Positions 54,511 to 64,000 of a stretch of 64,000 nt of DNA are shown here, in pieces. How positions within the stretch are numbered: the stretch's first letter is position 1; each line of letters begins with the position of its first letter. This DNA comes from Molanna angustata. Its lineage: Eukaryota; Arthropoda; Insecta; Trichoptera; Molannidae. The stretch lies in the NCBI GenBank assembly GCA_963576475.1, contig OY754975.1:23608455-23672454 (forward strand), given 5' to 3'. The notes under the pieces were generated by a model. It ran no database searches, was not told the origin of the DNA, and saw nothing but the letters and a program-made list of their open reading frames with translations. Both the position numbers and the translations under genes were made by a program.

Positions 54511-54729
54511 TTAATTTTAAAGATATAACTTTGTATTAACCACGTTTTTTGGTTGAAACGATGCGACCGGTTTCGGAACTAACCGTTCCCTCATCAGGCT
54601 AACTTTCAACTGAAGTTTAAGTTTCAACAGTTGAAAGTTAGCCTGATGAGGGAACGGTTAGTTCCGAAACCGGTCGCATCGTTTCAACCAAAAAACGTGG
54701 TTAATACAAAGTTATATCTTTAAATTTAA
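54511..54729. repeat. Snap-back palindrome, 102-bp arms
   Basis: Arms 54511-54612 and 54628-54729 are nearly identical inverted copies around a 15-bp centre. Key blocks are GCGACCGGTTTCGGAAC and GTTCCCTCATCAGGC. CCGGTTTCGG next to TGATGAGG is shared in spirit with the palindromes at 26604 and 30997. Confidence 0.92.
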
Positions 54730-54794
54730 TTTGTTAAATATGAACCACAAAGTTAACATTCAAACATTTGAAAATATTTAAATAATATTTTTAA

Positions 54795-54818
54795 TCATTA
54801 ATAATAATAATAATATAT
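54795..54818. repeat. Short (AAT)n tract
   Basis: A few AAT units; minor. Confidence 0.8.
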
Positions 54819-55283
54819 TTGCGACATGGCTATTACAAATTCTAGTAATATTATAAAAACTTTTGATGAAAAAATTAGAAAATACACCGCTTTAGGTAAC
54901 GAGATTAAAAGACTTTGGCACTCTCGTAAAATAATAATATTACCGTTCATTATTTCAGCCACTAATAAAAATGCAAAAAACGGTAATAATGAATATATGT
55001 AGAATCGTTAAAGATTTTTTAAACGTTAATATTCGGGAATCAGTAGGGTTGTTAGGTAGTATAGAGACCTCATCAGAGCCTAATCCTTTGATATCTTAAG
55101 TATCTGGATGGGAGAACTATTCCAAATTGAAAGCTTGATGATGCGTTTGTTGCATTTTATTTTGCTCTTTTAAATCATTTACAATTTACGCATTGATCTG
55201 CTAATTCTTTTGAGGAAGTGTATAATGGTAATAATAATAATTGAGTGTTATTATTTGTAGTGCTTAATTGTTATTAATATCAT
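54819..55283. other. AT-rich DNA without recognisable gene
   Basis: No feature is supported. Confidence 0.35.
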
Positions 55284-55372
55284 TAGTAAATCGGCCAGCG
55301 CCGTAAAAAAAATGAAAGACTTTTATTGATTTATAAAACGTGGCGGACTTATTGCCCGCAGGCAATCTCTAT

Positions 55373-55720
55373 TGATGTATTTTTTATTATTCTTATTTTT
55401 GTTCTTATTTATACATATATTATTTTTTGTTTCTTATATTTATTTTGTATTTGTAATTTATGATTGATTTATTTTTTTATTATTTTTTTTCTATTTCTCT
55501 ATTTGTATTCTTCTATCCCTGTTACTGGCTGTATTTACCATGGTGGCAACCACCATGGTAAATACAGCCAGTAACAGGGTTAGAAGAATACAAATAGAGA
55601 AATAGAAAAAAAAATAATTAAATAAATCAATCATAAATTAAAAATACAAAATAAATATAAGAAACAAAAAATAGTATATGTATAAATAAGAACAAAAATA
55701 AGAATAAAAAAAATACATCA
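55373..55720. repeat. Large palindrome, 171-174-bp arms, 3-bp centre
   Basis: Arms 55373-55546 and 55550-55720 differ at only a few positions. The centre is ACCATGGTGG-CAA-CCACCATGGT. The arms contain LINE 3' UTR sequence, so one arm is an inverted copy of the other and not a terminal repeat. It could be a real inverted duplication or a read/assembly fold-back. Confidence 0.93.
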
Positions 55721-55917
55721 GATAGATACTCTATGTTTATTGGATGGAGGATAGGAGAGGAGAAAGGAAGAGGGATAAAGGGAAAAAGACGTTAATTTGT
55801 GTTTATGTAGATAGAAAGTGTGACTTAAGACGCTTTTTGAATGCTATTAAATTAGTGGCATCTCTGATACTCTCCGGCTGCTGGATAGATTCCACATCCG
55901 AGCTGCATGAACTGTGA

Positions 55918-56518
55918 ACGAGTAAGTATAAGTAGAGGTGTGGTGTATTGGTATTGTATGTAAATGTGCTATTATGTTGGGACCGTAAGTAAGTATAAGT
56001 AGAGGTGTGGTGTATTGGTATTGTAAGTGTGCTATTATGTTGGGACCGTAAGTAAGTATAAGTAGAGGTGTGGTGAATTGGTATTGTATGTAAGTGTGCT
56101 ATTATGTTGGGACCGTAAGTAAGTATAAGTAGAGGTGTGGTGTATTGGTATTGTATGTAAGTGTGCTATTATGTTGGGACCGTAAGTAAGTATAAGTAGA
56201 GGTGTGGTGTATTGGTATTGTATGTAAGTGTGCTATTATGTTGGGACCGTAAGTAAGTATAAGTAGAGGTGTGGTGTATTGGTATTGTATGTAAGTGTGC
56301 TATTATGTTGGGACCGTAAGTAAGTATAAGTAGAGGTGTGGTGTATTGGTATTGTATGTAAGTGTGCTATTATGTTGGGACCGTAAGTAAGTATAAGTAG
56401 AGGTGTGGTGTATTGGTATTGTATGTAAGTGTGCTATTATGTTGGGACCGTAAGTAAGTATAAGTAGAGGTGTGGTGTATTGGTATTGTAAGTGTGCTAT
56501 TATGTTGGGACCGTAAGT
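55918..56518. repeat. 67-bp minisatellite, 9 units
   Basis: GTATAAGTAGAGG starts at 55926, 55993, 56056, 56123, 56190, 56257, 56324, 56391 and 56458. Spacing is 67 bp, once 63. Two units (the second and the last) lack the same 4 bp in TTGTATGTAAGTG. One unit has a unique T-to-A change, so the array is otherwise almost homogeneous. It begins immediately after the LINE coding end. Confidence 0.96.
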
Positions 56519-57204
56519 TAAGGACATTGATAATCTCTAATATCAAGTCTAAAGTAAATTTATTTTAATTTAAATTTAATCGTTAATTTTAAAAATCTTA
56601 TCCCCAGAACCCCCAAAACACACATCTTTGAAATAAAGAACAGTTTATTTTTATATCTTCATTCAATTGCGTGTTTTTAAATTAGAATAATATGGTTAGT
56701 ACTTTTTTTATTGAAGTTTACTTTTTTACTTTTTTAAAAAAATAATCGCTCTTCATAAAAATATATTGTTTATAACAGATTTGGTGATATTATGCAACAT
56801 TTGTTCGTGTTTCATACATGAGAAGTTTCCAAGTTCAAATGTTTGTGTAGGTACATCCCGTGTGCCCAAGGTCATAGGCGTTAACAAGGGCCTTAATATA
56901 TGATGTTTTTATTTAATTAATAACGAATTTAACTCTTAAAGGTAAAAAATCAAACTAAAATGTTTTCGACATCTGACTAACGATATATGTATTTTAACTT
57001 AAAGATTTAGCTCGAACAATTTACTTTTAAGTTTAACTAACCTAATGATTTTCCTCTCTTGGCATACAAATCTAACATTATACATTTTATCGAATATACT
57101 AAGAAATATCTTTAGTTAGAATAGAATTTCTATTATACCATCGATGGAGTGATCGAACAATAATTTTAATAAAATACATGCACATGAACACTTATACTTT
57201 GTAC
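56519..57204. other. AT-rich DNA without recognisable gene
   Basis: No feature is supported. Confidence 0.35.
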
Positions 57205-57285
57205 TTTCACACCACGTTCCTGCTGTTGGAATAAGCAGAGAGAACCGAACGCTAAATATTTTATCTTGAAATATGTACATTCACA
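57205..57285 (-). mobile_element. LINE-N1 3' end scrap
   Basis: AAGCAGAGAGAACCGAACGC and TATCTTGAAATATGTACA are the complement of the LINE-N1 ending (GCGTTCGGTTCTCTCTGC; CAAGATAAA). About 80 bp survive. Confidence 0.6.
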
Positions 57286-57740
57286 GTTTCACTCACATTC
57301 ATACTCGTGAACCGTCAGTTATTCAGAAATGATCTTTATATGTTCTGTCCCTATGTGACACTTTATATAAACAAAGTTTTTTTTTGTATTATTATCGTTA
57401 ACTATCTATTTATTTTCAAAGTCGCAGATGTTTTGTTGACATATATCAATCGAATATATAATTTAGACCTATTCTGTTATACTTTGTATCCATTAGATAC
57501 TAGTTAATTTTAAAGATTTGTAATTTCGTAACCATTTAAGTACCTACCTAAGTATCTTTTTAACAAGAATAACGAAGAGAGTCTCGTAATGCATTTTAAG
57601 TCTCTTTTATAACACAAAATATTTGGAGTAGACATACTTATATTTATTCGTTATAAGAAATTGATTATAACAAATTTTTTGTTTATGTTTTTTTATTTGT
57701 TTTTCTTAGAACAGACACGTTGTTTTTTTACTTTAAATTT
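57286..57740. other. AT-rich DNA without recognisable gene
   Basis: A 66-codon frame (57307-57507) is hydrophobic and has no family signature. Confidence 0.35.
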
Positions 57741-57800
57741 GGTTGGTTGGAAGAAATTTTTATGTGGCAACAAGCCCACCAGTGTTGAATATAAATTTAT
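57741..57800 (+). mobile_element. CR1-like LINE 3' UTR scrap
   Basis: TTGGTTGGAAGAAATTTTTA and GCAACAAGCCCACCAGTG match the 3' UTR block at 50212-50256. Confidence 0.55.
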
Positions 57801-58186
57801 GCGTGCAAAAAGTTAAATGTTATGTCAAATTAGTACAAAAATTCTCCTATGCGATAAAATGTGTTCAATTTTAAATAACATTTATATTAAATCTTATTTT
57901 TTATAGTCAAATTATAAAGATTATTCCAATAACAATTATTTTGCTAGAAAAATCTCAACATTTTACTCCCATACCAGCAAAAATTATCTTCATTTAATAA
58001 AACTATCCATACGATACCATATCAGAATTACAAGTACGTTAAAAAAGTATTATTAAGTACCTACCTATGTATTTCAACAGTTCTGTCAGAAAAAAAGAAA
58101 ATTTCAAATATAGTTCTATGAATTTCAGTCCGTTTGTAAAAAAAATACTCGAGAAAAACAACATATTTTCTTCCAAGGTCAGGATT
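57801..58186. other. AT-rich DNA without recognisable gene
   Basis: No feature is supported. Confidence 0.35.
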
Positions 58187-59120
58187 ACGATGTTCTATTT
58201 TCGAAATTAATCACTTCGCAGCTTTCGAATTTTCGGTTGGTCAGAAGCTATTCGAGCGACGTTCCATTTTCAAACCAAAATCGATGCTTATAGATGTTCC
58301 GTTTATAAAATTTTACCTAAGTTGAAAAATAATTTGATTACAAAAATTTTTCCTCACAAAAAATTAACTTGAGGCTTCTTGGTTACCTTTCAAGTTTTCG
58401 ATAAAAAAAAATAGTAAGATTATAAATCCAAAGTTGTCAGTGATTCGTTTTCCAGAAAAAAACACCAAAAGTTTCAATAGTTTGTCACACAAAATGGTAT
58501 ATTGTCAAGATTATTCATTTTCAAACGAAATTTCATCACAAATTTCAAAATATATAGTAACAATACCAATTCCAATTCTTTTTTCAAATATGATCTACAC
58601 CATTATATAAATTTAATTAAAAAAAAAGAAAGTATGAAACGTAGTATCAGTATCATTTTGTTACACTTCTATATTTAAAAACATTAAAAAAGGCGTTTAT
58701 TTTTATATTGAAATAAAAAAAAATCTCTCCATCAGCGTTATAGGTATTTTCAAATTGTGTGCAAAACACTACACACTTCATTCATTAACGATATTGACGG
58801 TTGAACTAATGAAATGCAGCTGACAGTATTATTGCCATGTTCCATTTTCAAACTCAATTTTATAACAAGACACAAATGTTTCAAAACGATTTTCTATCTC
58901 AATCGACGTTCCAATTTTAAATAGATTTTCAAACATGATTCATACGATTGAAAATAGAACGATTTTGTTAAATATGACGAACGGTAAAATGTGACGAAGA
59001 AACAAAATTGGTTAGACGCGACGTTCCATTGTCATGTTATATATTTTGAAAATTTCAAATAAAAAAAAATGTTCTAAAATTTGAAAACCGATTATTGTCG
59101 GCGTTCCAATTTCAAATCGG
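58187..59120. repeat. Field of dispersed GACGTTCCATTTTCAAA motifs
   Basis: An imperfect 17-20 bp motif recurs at about 58187, 58256, 58291, 58511, 58834, 58902, 59018 and 59099, all in the same orientation and irregularly spaced (35-320 bp). Best matches: GCGACGTTCCATTTTCAAA (58256), GCCATGTTCCATTTTCAAA (58834), TCGACGTTCCAATTTTAAA (58902), GCGACGTTCCATTGTCATG (59018), GGCGTTCCAATTTCAAATC (59100). Cause unknown: a very old tandem repeat or clustered binding sites. Confidence 0.55.
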
Positions 59121-59599
59121 ATCACATACGGCACGCTTGATTTAGTTTTTGTTTGATAATATTGACATTTGGGGCTGGTTTTCTGTCAGGTAGGGGTACC
59201 TTATTTCGCTCACAGGGTAGGCAAAGCGGATCGCGCGCGTTTATGTCGATACATTGTTACGGGCGCGACCGTCGTTAGTGGACTGATAGATTATATTTAA
59301 AGAACCCACTCAAACACTGACCGTCATACGCCGGAGAGATAAGTTTAATTCAGATCCACTCCTTGATACACATAACACAGCAACTGGCATTTTGTCAAAA
59401 ATAAATTATAACTACATACATTTTTTAATTATGAGCATTCGAATACACAGCACCCCGAAGAGAAAAACAAAAAAAAAATTAAATACAATTAAGATGAGTC
59501 AAAATAATAATTGTTATTATTTTATCTTCTCCAAGAGAGTCTGAGAGAATGATAATAATTAATAACATCGAGATGTGAAAAAAATGCGTATATTATGGA
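59121..59599. other. Spacer with a GC-richer patch
   Basis: 59165-59345 is clearly less AT-rich (GGATCGCGCGCG, GGGCGCGACCGTCG, CATACGCCGGAGAG). No tRNA fold, coding frame or repeat copy was recognised in it. Confidence 0.4.
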
Positions 59600-60090
59600 C
59601 CGGTATAAGAACCATTTGTCTTAAACAATAGATAGGCTATGCAGATCTACATATTATTACAGCAAATCCATAAATTTACTGGACATATGTATTTCTCAAT
59701 TAGCCGCCCTTATCCTCGAGAAGCTCGTTGCAATTACAAGGATAGGGTATAAAAGATCCAGACGGCTATCACCGACTACATGGAGTGACATTGTTTTTAA
59801 GTCCACTTTAGGATATTCCATCACCGAAGCCCTTCGATACGCCCATTATCCTATGCAGAGGAAAACCATTCTTCGAGAGATTTATTTTAATTTTATTTTA
59901 TATTACTTCTCTGGCAACTAACGGGTAACGCACAAATCCAGACTGAAAATTCAATAAAAACTGTGTCTCCGCCGAATCGAACCCAGGACCTTTGGATCAG
60001 CAGTCAGATACCCAACCAACTGAGCTACTAAGGCCGATTTAGTGTTGCTAGCATCCTTGTCATAAGGCCAAGGACCAAGAAGAAGAATGC
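59600..60090 (+). mobile_element. LINE 3' end split by SINE1
   Basis: A plus frame gives R-R-L-S-P-T-T-W-S-D-I, then S-I-T-E-A-L-R-Y-A-H-Y and R-K-T-I-L-R-E-I-Y, similar to the W-x-D-I ... A-x-R-x-A-x-x-R ... I ending of ORF2. SINE1 (minus) is inserted at about 59930-60036. The LINE resumes with TGTCATAAGGCCAAGGACC and AAGAAGAAG, as at 30120-30160. Confidence 0.6.
59930..60036 (-). repeat. SINE1 copy, nested in a LINE end
   Basis: The minus strand reads TTAGTAGCTCAGTTGGTTGG (A box), GGTCCTGGGTTCGATTC (B box), GGAGACACAG and TTTCAGTCTGGATTTG. The boxes are the best preserved of the SINE1 copies here. Confidence 0.75.
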
Positions 60091-60129
60091 TACGGCGGTC
60101 ATCTTAAAGATTATATATCAGACTTGTTT

Positions 60130-61049
60130 TTATTGAAAAAGTTTAATTTAGAAAACCTATTTTTTAAGACTCATTTATGTGTTAAACTGTTTATATTTCA
60201 ATTATTTTTTTATTCGAAAACGCCGAAACATCCCAACTAGATAATTTAATTTTCCATAAAAAAACATTCACATCGTAGTAGTATATCACAAACTTTTTTA
60301 CAATTTTTGAAAAAATTAAACGATATCGTTTCATACAATTTGTATGGCAAAATACACAATATCTACGGGGAATCTAATTAGATATTAAATTTCTCTTCTA
60401 AAGGACTCTAAATAAATATTAATTGATACTAAATCTCGCTGTTTACATATCCTGCGTAGGTAAAAAAGACTTACCTCCACACTCTCCTATCCTGACATAT
60501 ATGTTATATCTATAATTCAAAGTAAACTACTTTTTGATTATACGTGAATTTTATTATGCGCGATAGGCCTATTTCGCCTTGTTAGGGCATTTACTAGTTT
60601 GTATAATGGAATTCTACAAAATAAAAACTACGTCGATCATTACCCACTGACAAACAAGATATCTTAAAATATTCAATTATTTGGATTTAAGGGTTTATAA
60701 TTTGTACGTATTTATTTATTTTATTTATTTATTTTTATTTAATATACAGAGACACCAACAGAACACTGAACAACACAAACAAAAAAAACATGAAACAAAA
60801 AAATAGAATCTCCAGTGCTCCAATAACAGGTATCTCCCGCATGGCTATTGTGCATAGTTAGGTTGGTACAATCAATGTCTCCTGACCATTCAAATTATAA
60901 AAAAGACATTACTTTGCACAGTTAAAAGGAAAGTTTAAAATACACATATACATATATGTAGGAAAACAAAAAGAAAACAAAAGTTATTATTCAACTATAC
61001 AAACTATCGCTATTGGCAGTCGGATCTTATGTGTGATAAATGCAACTAG
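60130..61049 (+). mobile_element. HEL1 copy I, 5'-truncated, with two insertions
   Basis: CCGAAACATCCCAACTAGAT (60221) and the end ACTATCGCTATTGGCAGTCG...TGCAACTAG (CTAG 61046-61049, then T) identify the 3' half. The GT tract and 5' palindrome are missing. About 140 bp of foreign DNA lies at 60510-60650, and a second insert at about 60709-60985. Confidence 0.75.
60709..60985 (-). mobile_element. LINE-like 3' fragment with (AAAT)n tail, in HEL1 copy I
   Basis: The left edge TATTTATTTATTTTATTTATTTATT is, on the minus strand, a terminal (AAAT)n tail, and the tail-proximal TTTAATATACAGAG resembles 39990-40010. HEL1 sequence continues directly on each side. No coding motif was recognised, so a SINE is also possible. 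Confidence 0.45.
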
Positions 61050-62170
61050 TATTATGGGAAGACTAATAAAGTGTTATGTAAAAAAATAATTAGCGCATAC
61101 ACGTGTAGTACCTACGATGTAAGTAGATATTAAAAAAAACCGTTTAACGCTAGTTGAAATTCTTTGAAAAGTAACACGCCCAAGGACTTAAAGAATGTAA
61201 AGCTCATTTATCTATACAATTATCTGGGTTGGCATAGAGTCGTGTAGGTAGGCCGAGACTATTTCTATTCATAATACACACGACACGAAAAACAATCGGT
61301 AAATAACCCCGAAATTATGACCACCTCGTAAAAAGACCCTTTCTCACACCGAACGCAGATGATAATTTGCGATAATAATTAATGATGGCTTTTGAACTGG
61401 TGCCAAAAAAAGCTACCGCAGACACGTTGGACAGCCAACGATTCCTAATATCACCGAGCTATGAATAAGAAACACGAAATGTGAAGAGAAAAATGCGATT
61501 TCGTGAAATGGCCGTTAATTTATTGGGTGAATAAATTGACATGTCATTATATTACTAAATGTTACCATTTCAAGTTCATAGCGACGATTGATTTACTTAC
61601 TAGTTGGAGGAATTTGAAATATTTCAACAATATTTTTAATCCATGTTTTTTAATCTCCACTATTAATGGAATAGTCATGAATCCACTATATTTTAGCCGA
61701 TTTTGTAGTACAAGTATCATGTAGGGGGTGAATACTATGAATTTCGTCGTGATGATGAACCTATTTGTTATTACGATTTTGTTGCTGTTGGGCACTGCCT
61801 TCGAATAGTGCTTCCACTCTACTATTATCATCGTTTTCGTGTGTCCCGTAAGAGCTGGGTTTTCAAAAATACACCAGGAAAATTAACATCTCACGAAGTT
61901 CAGCAATGAGGTTCAACAACTATTCTGAATGCTGCATTTAGGTGAGACGAGACTGGTGTGTGGCCAACACGCATGTGTCATGCTTCCTTATATCGTAAGG
62001 TAATACACACCCGCACACCTGCCCCTGGTTACCCTACATTAAGGTACATACATGCCAGTGAGTATGAGTCTATTGTTGTTGACTGTTATCATAATTTCCA
62101 ACATATTGCTGTATTGATGGAATGCTTTATTTGGCTCTGCAATTGCATAATCATTATATATATATATATA
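61050..62170. other. AT-rich DNA with short shared repeats
   Basis: GTATCATGTAGGGGGTGAATACTATGAATTTCGTCG-like sequence at 61713-61748 resembles the left part of the giant AT1 copy (20365-20405). 61895-61930 matches 49036-49070. 61936-62036 is a reverse relative of 46608-46672. No gene was recognised. Confidence 0.45.
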
Positions 62171-62171
62171 A

Positions 62172-62300
62172 TTCTTCCGTACATGTGTATGTCACTGAAC
62201 TCCTCCTAAATGGCTGAACTGATTTTGATTAAACTTTTTGTGTGTGTTTATGTGAGTCCCAGAATGGATTAGATTCACAAAAAGGAATTTAATCAAAGAA
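62172..62300 (+). mobile_element. 5' part of second Helitron family
   Basis: TTCTTCCGTACATGTGTATG, TCACTGAACTCCTCCTAAA and CAGAATGGATTAGATTCACA match 45313-45430. The CTAG end was not found downstream. Confidence 0.6.
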
Positions 62301-62482
62301 TAATAAAAATGGGAATCGTTATAAATATTTTTGGAATACGCATTTTGAATAGTGGGAACATTGGCTTCCAATATGTCATAATATTGTGCAATGTTGGTTA
62401 AGACATTTAAAACTTGATGTATTTGTTTTCATATTTTTAATATTTTATGAAATTATTAAGCTGTTTCTATATTTTCTTATTA

Positions 62483-62492
62483 TTGAGAGAGA

Positions 62493-62543
<51 letters not shown>
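62483..62543. repeat. (GA)n microsatellite
   Basis: About 60 bp of GA dinucleotides with one GTGTGA break near the start. Confidence 0.95.
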
Positions 62544-62545
<2 letters not shown>

Positions 62546-63017
62546 GTTTTTGCGTGTATGACGTATGGCCTATACCTGATTTCTTTACTTTCATTTTCGT
62601 ATGGTTTTATATCAGATTTTATAGTCGCGGTTCCAGCGCTCAGAGCCTCTTCACTGCCTTTGGTTTCACCACAATATGGAGACTACCACTATATTTTTTA
62701 AGCTGACAGTCTTGCACCACGTGTCTTAGTGACTGCTTTGTCAGTTAGGACAGTTAGGATTATCCCTTATTCCAAAATAATTGCATCAGCTTTCCTCTAT
62801 TGTCGCTCTGTTTTGCTGTACCCAAACTCTTTAAACCAGGTACTTGGTCTGTGGGGTCTGTTATTAGGTATTTATTTTGAGTATTTTCTGTGGCCCGTCT
62901 TTCTCTCCAGCTATCTTCCAAAACGATTCCATCTGCCACCACTGTCCATATGAAATATCTCAAAATCATGTTTTCATTGTTATCTAGGCTAGCATATTTT
63001 ACATAATTTTTACAACA
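62544..63017. other. AT-rich DNA without recognisable gene
   Basis: TTTTTGCGTGTATGACGTATG at about 62548 faintly resembles the AT1 interior. Nothing else is supported. Confidence 0.35.
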
Positions 63018-63220
63018 TGTATGATAAAGTGAGTGTATATTATGAGTTTTTCGTGGTGCTTTTGTGTGTAAGACATGCTGTCAAAAAATGTGTCTTCTGT
63101 ACCTACAGCCTAAACTATAAGTTTAATCGACTTCATATTGATATATTATATGTACAATGCATTGACTTAAAAATTCGTTATCCATAGACATAAATTCGCT
63201 ATCCATAGACATCCATTCAC
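63018..63220. repeat. Isolated AT1/satellite-edge sequence
   Basis: TATTATGAGTTTTTCGTGGTG, then CCTACAGCCTAAACTATAAG, ATCGACTTCATATTGATAT and ATCCATAGACAT match the region 20385-20610 of the giant AT1 copy in the same order. No tandem array follows. Confidence 0.6.
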
Positions 63221-63241
63221 TTCTTTAGTTCAAATATACAT

Positions 63242-63460
63242 CATCATCATCAGCAGCAATGGCGCAACAGACCGGTGTGGGCCTTGGCCTTCTCAAGAAA
63301 TTGCCTCCATCCCGCCCTGTCGACAGCAAGTCTCCTACAATTTGTCTGTCCGATCGGTCTTATATCTCCCATCTCATCCTAGGTCTCCATCTGCTTCTTC
63401 TTCCTTCAGGGAAGGTGTCCAATACTTTTTTTGGGATCCGGCTAGCCTCCATACATAAAT
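63242..63460 (-). mobile_element. RTE-like LINE ORF2 C-terminus
   Basis: The minus strand gives D-I-R-P-I-G-Q-T-N-C-R-R-L-A-V-D-R-A-G-W-R-Q-F (first 20 as the key block) and L-E-K-A-K-A-H-T-G-L. A stop and a GATGATGATGATG tail follow at 63255-63241. L-A-x-D-R-x-x-W-R-x-x-L-x-x-A-x-x-H is a standard ORF2 ending. Confidence 0.7.
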
Positions 63461-64000
63461 ATTCATGTTATATTCATATTATTACAATTTTATCTTTTAT
63501 GAAAGGCAAAAATAAGCAAACGCCATTGACAATAACAAATTTAAACAAAATCACATCCATTTGTACTGAATTTTATTTTCTTCAAAGAATCCAGTAATTA
63601 CAGCCAGAAAAGCATGTTAGAAATATATTTTAATAAATTTATTCTCAACTAGGAATTGAACCCAGGACAGTGACGACAAAGAATGGAAAAAACTTGCCGA
63701 TAAATAATCAGTATGATACATATACTACAATTTGACATCTGTTTTATTGATAAATTAGTTTGAAGTGCCTACTTAAGATTGTATATAAGATTTATTAGAC
63801 ATAAATTACTGTAAATTTTTTGGCACGTAAAACAAATACTTTGGCGTTGAAAGATCTTCATATTACATAATAATATCATAATAAATTTATGCAACTTATT
63901 ACTAGACTTGAATCATTATTTAGACTAATTGAATTCTACATCAAACGAAACATTATTTTATTTATATGAATAAATTTTTTTTTTAATTTCAATTCGTATT
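63461..64000. other. AT-rich DNA without recognisable gene
   Basis: A weak B-box-like stretch (AGGAATTGAACCCAGGACAG, 63652-63671) could be a SINE scrap on the minus strand. Nothing else is supported. Confidence 0.35.

Larger units (their letters stand above)
55313..56518 (-). mobile_element. CR1-like LINE 3' end with internal minisatellite and palindrome
   Basis: On the minus strand, frames near 55915-55800 give T-V-H-A-A-R-M-W-N-L and, one frame over, S-I-R-D-A-T-N-L-I-A-F-K-K-R-L-K-S-H-F-L-S with a stop. Together these are a typical LINE ORF2 end with a small indel. The 3' UTR includes the complement block GCGGGCAATAAGTCCGCC (55342-55361) and ends near 55313 with AATAAAAGTC and a T-run. 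Upstream coding sequence is replaced by the 67-bp minisatellite, and the 3' UTR is part of a 174-bp inverted duplication. Confidence 0.7.

Noticed and set aside
56303..56527. 74-codon T-Y-G-P-N-I-I-A-H repeat frame
   Set aside because: Translation of the 67-bp minisatellite; unit length is not a multiple of three.
62386..62706. E-R-E-R-containing frames
   Set aside because: Translation of the (GA)n tract.

Overview
This is AT-rich animal nuclear DNA, almost certainly from an insect. The reasons are dense degenerate transposons, tRNA-derived SINEs, many 5'-truncated non-LTR retrotransposon (LINE) ends, Helitrons ending in CTAG, and no prokaryotic gene organisation. Several repeat types (a CTAG Helitron starting with an inset TTCTTCTGTACG, a LINE 3' UTR with a GCAATAAGTCCGCC-like block, a TAA-targeted Dong-like LINE) would fit a moth or butterfly, but the order is inference only. 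I see no convincing intact host gene. The only unexplained, non-repetitive coding candidate is a pair of adjacent open frames at 51.5-52.1 kb.

Layout. 0.4-7.5 kb: two short copies of an A-tract-flanked element (called AT1 here), a LINE-in-LINE nest (2.4-3.6 kb), a tRNA-containing repeat carrying a 391-bp insertion with a heat-shock-like promoter, and TA-flanked MITEs. 7.5-16.6 kb: a cluster of seven copies of a non-autonomous Helitron (called HEL1 here) of about 1.03-1.06 kb with an internal GT microsatellite; two are inserted head-on inside others, and one insertion has an intact empty site in a sister copy. 18.4-19.5 kb: a MITE apparently split by a Dong/R4-like LINE remnant bounded by TAA repeats. 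20.0-25.1 kb: an old HEL1 copy split by a 4.49-kb AT1 element whose interior is a 313-bp satellite array with a three-monomer higher-order repeat, and split again by a LINE end. 25.5-34 kb: Tc1, Harbinger, fold-back and LINE remnants. 35.1-36.9 kb: the longest coding remnant, a reverse transcriptase on the minus strand with catalytic motifs present and one frameshift. 38-48.6 kb: an old HEL1 copy, a perfect TA-flanked MITE, a 20-unit 25-bp minisatellite, a hAT element with exact 8-bp duplication, a second Helitron family and more LINE ends. 49.9-64 kb: LINE 3' ends, a roughly 500-bp AT microsatellite, the orphan frames, two large palindromes, a 67-bp minisatellite inside a LINE end, a field of dispersed GACGTTCCATTTTCAAA-like motifs, and final LINE/SINE/Helitron fragments.

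The sequence works as a record of successive insertions rather than as a set of cooperating genes. The strongest results are the precise Helitron empty site, the satellite-loaded AT1 element, the mobile fragment carrying a heat-shock-element/TATA promoter, and the LINE 3' tail captured by HEL1. Labels HEL1, AT1 and LINE-N1 are local names used only here. No database search was possible.
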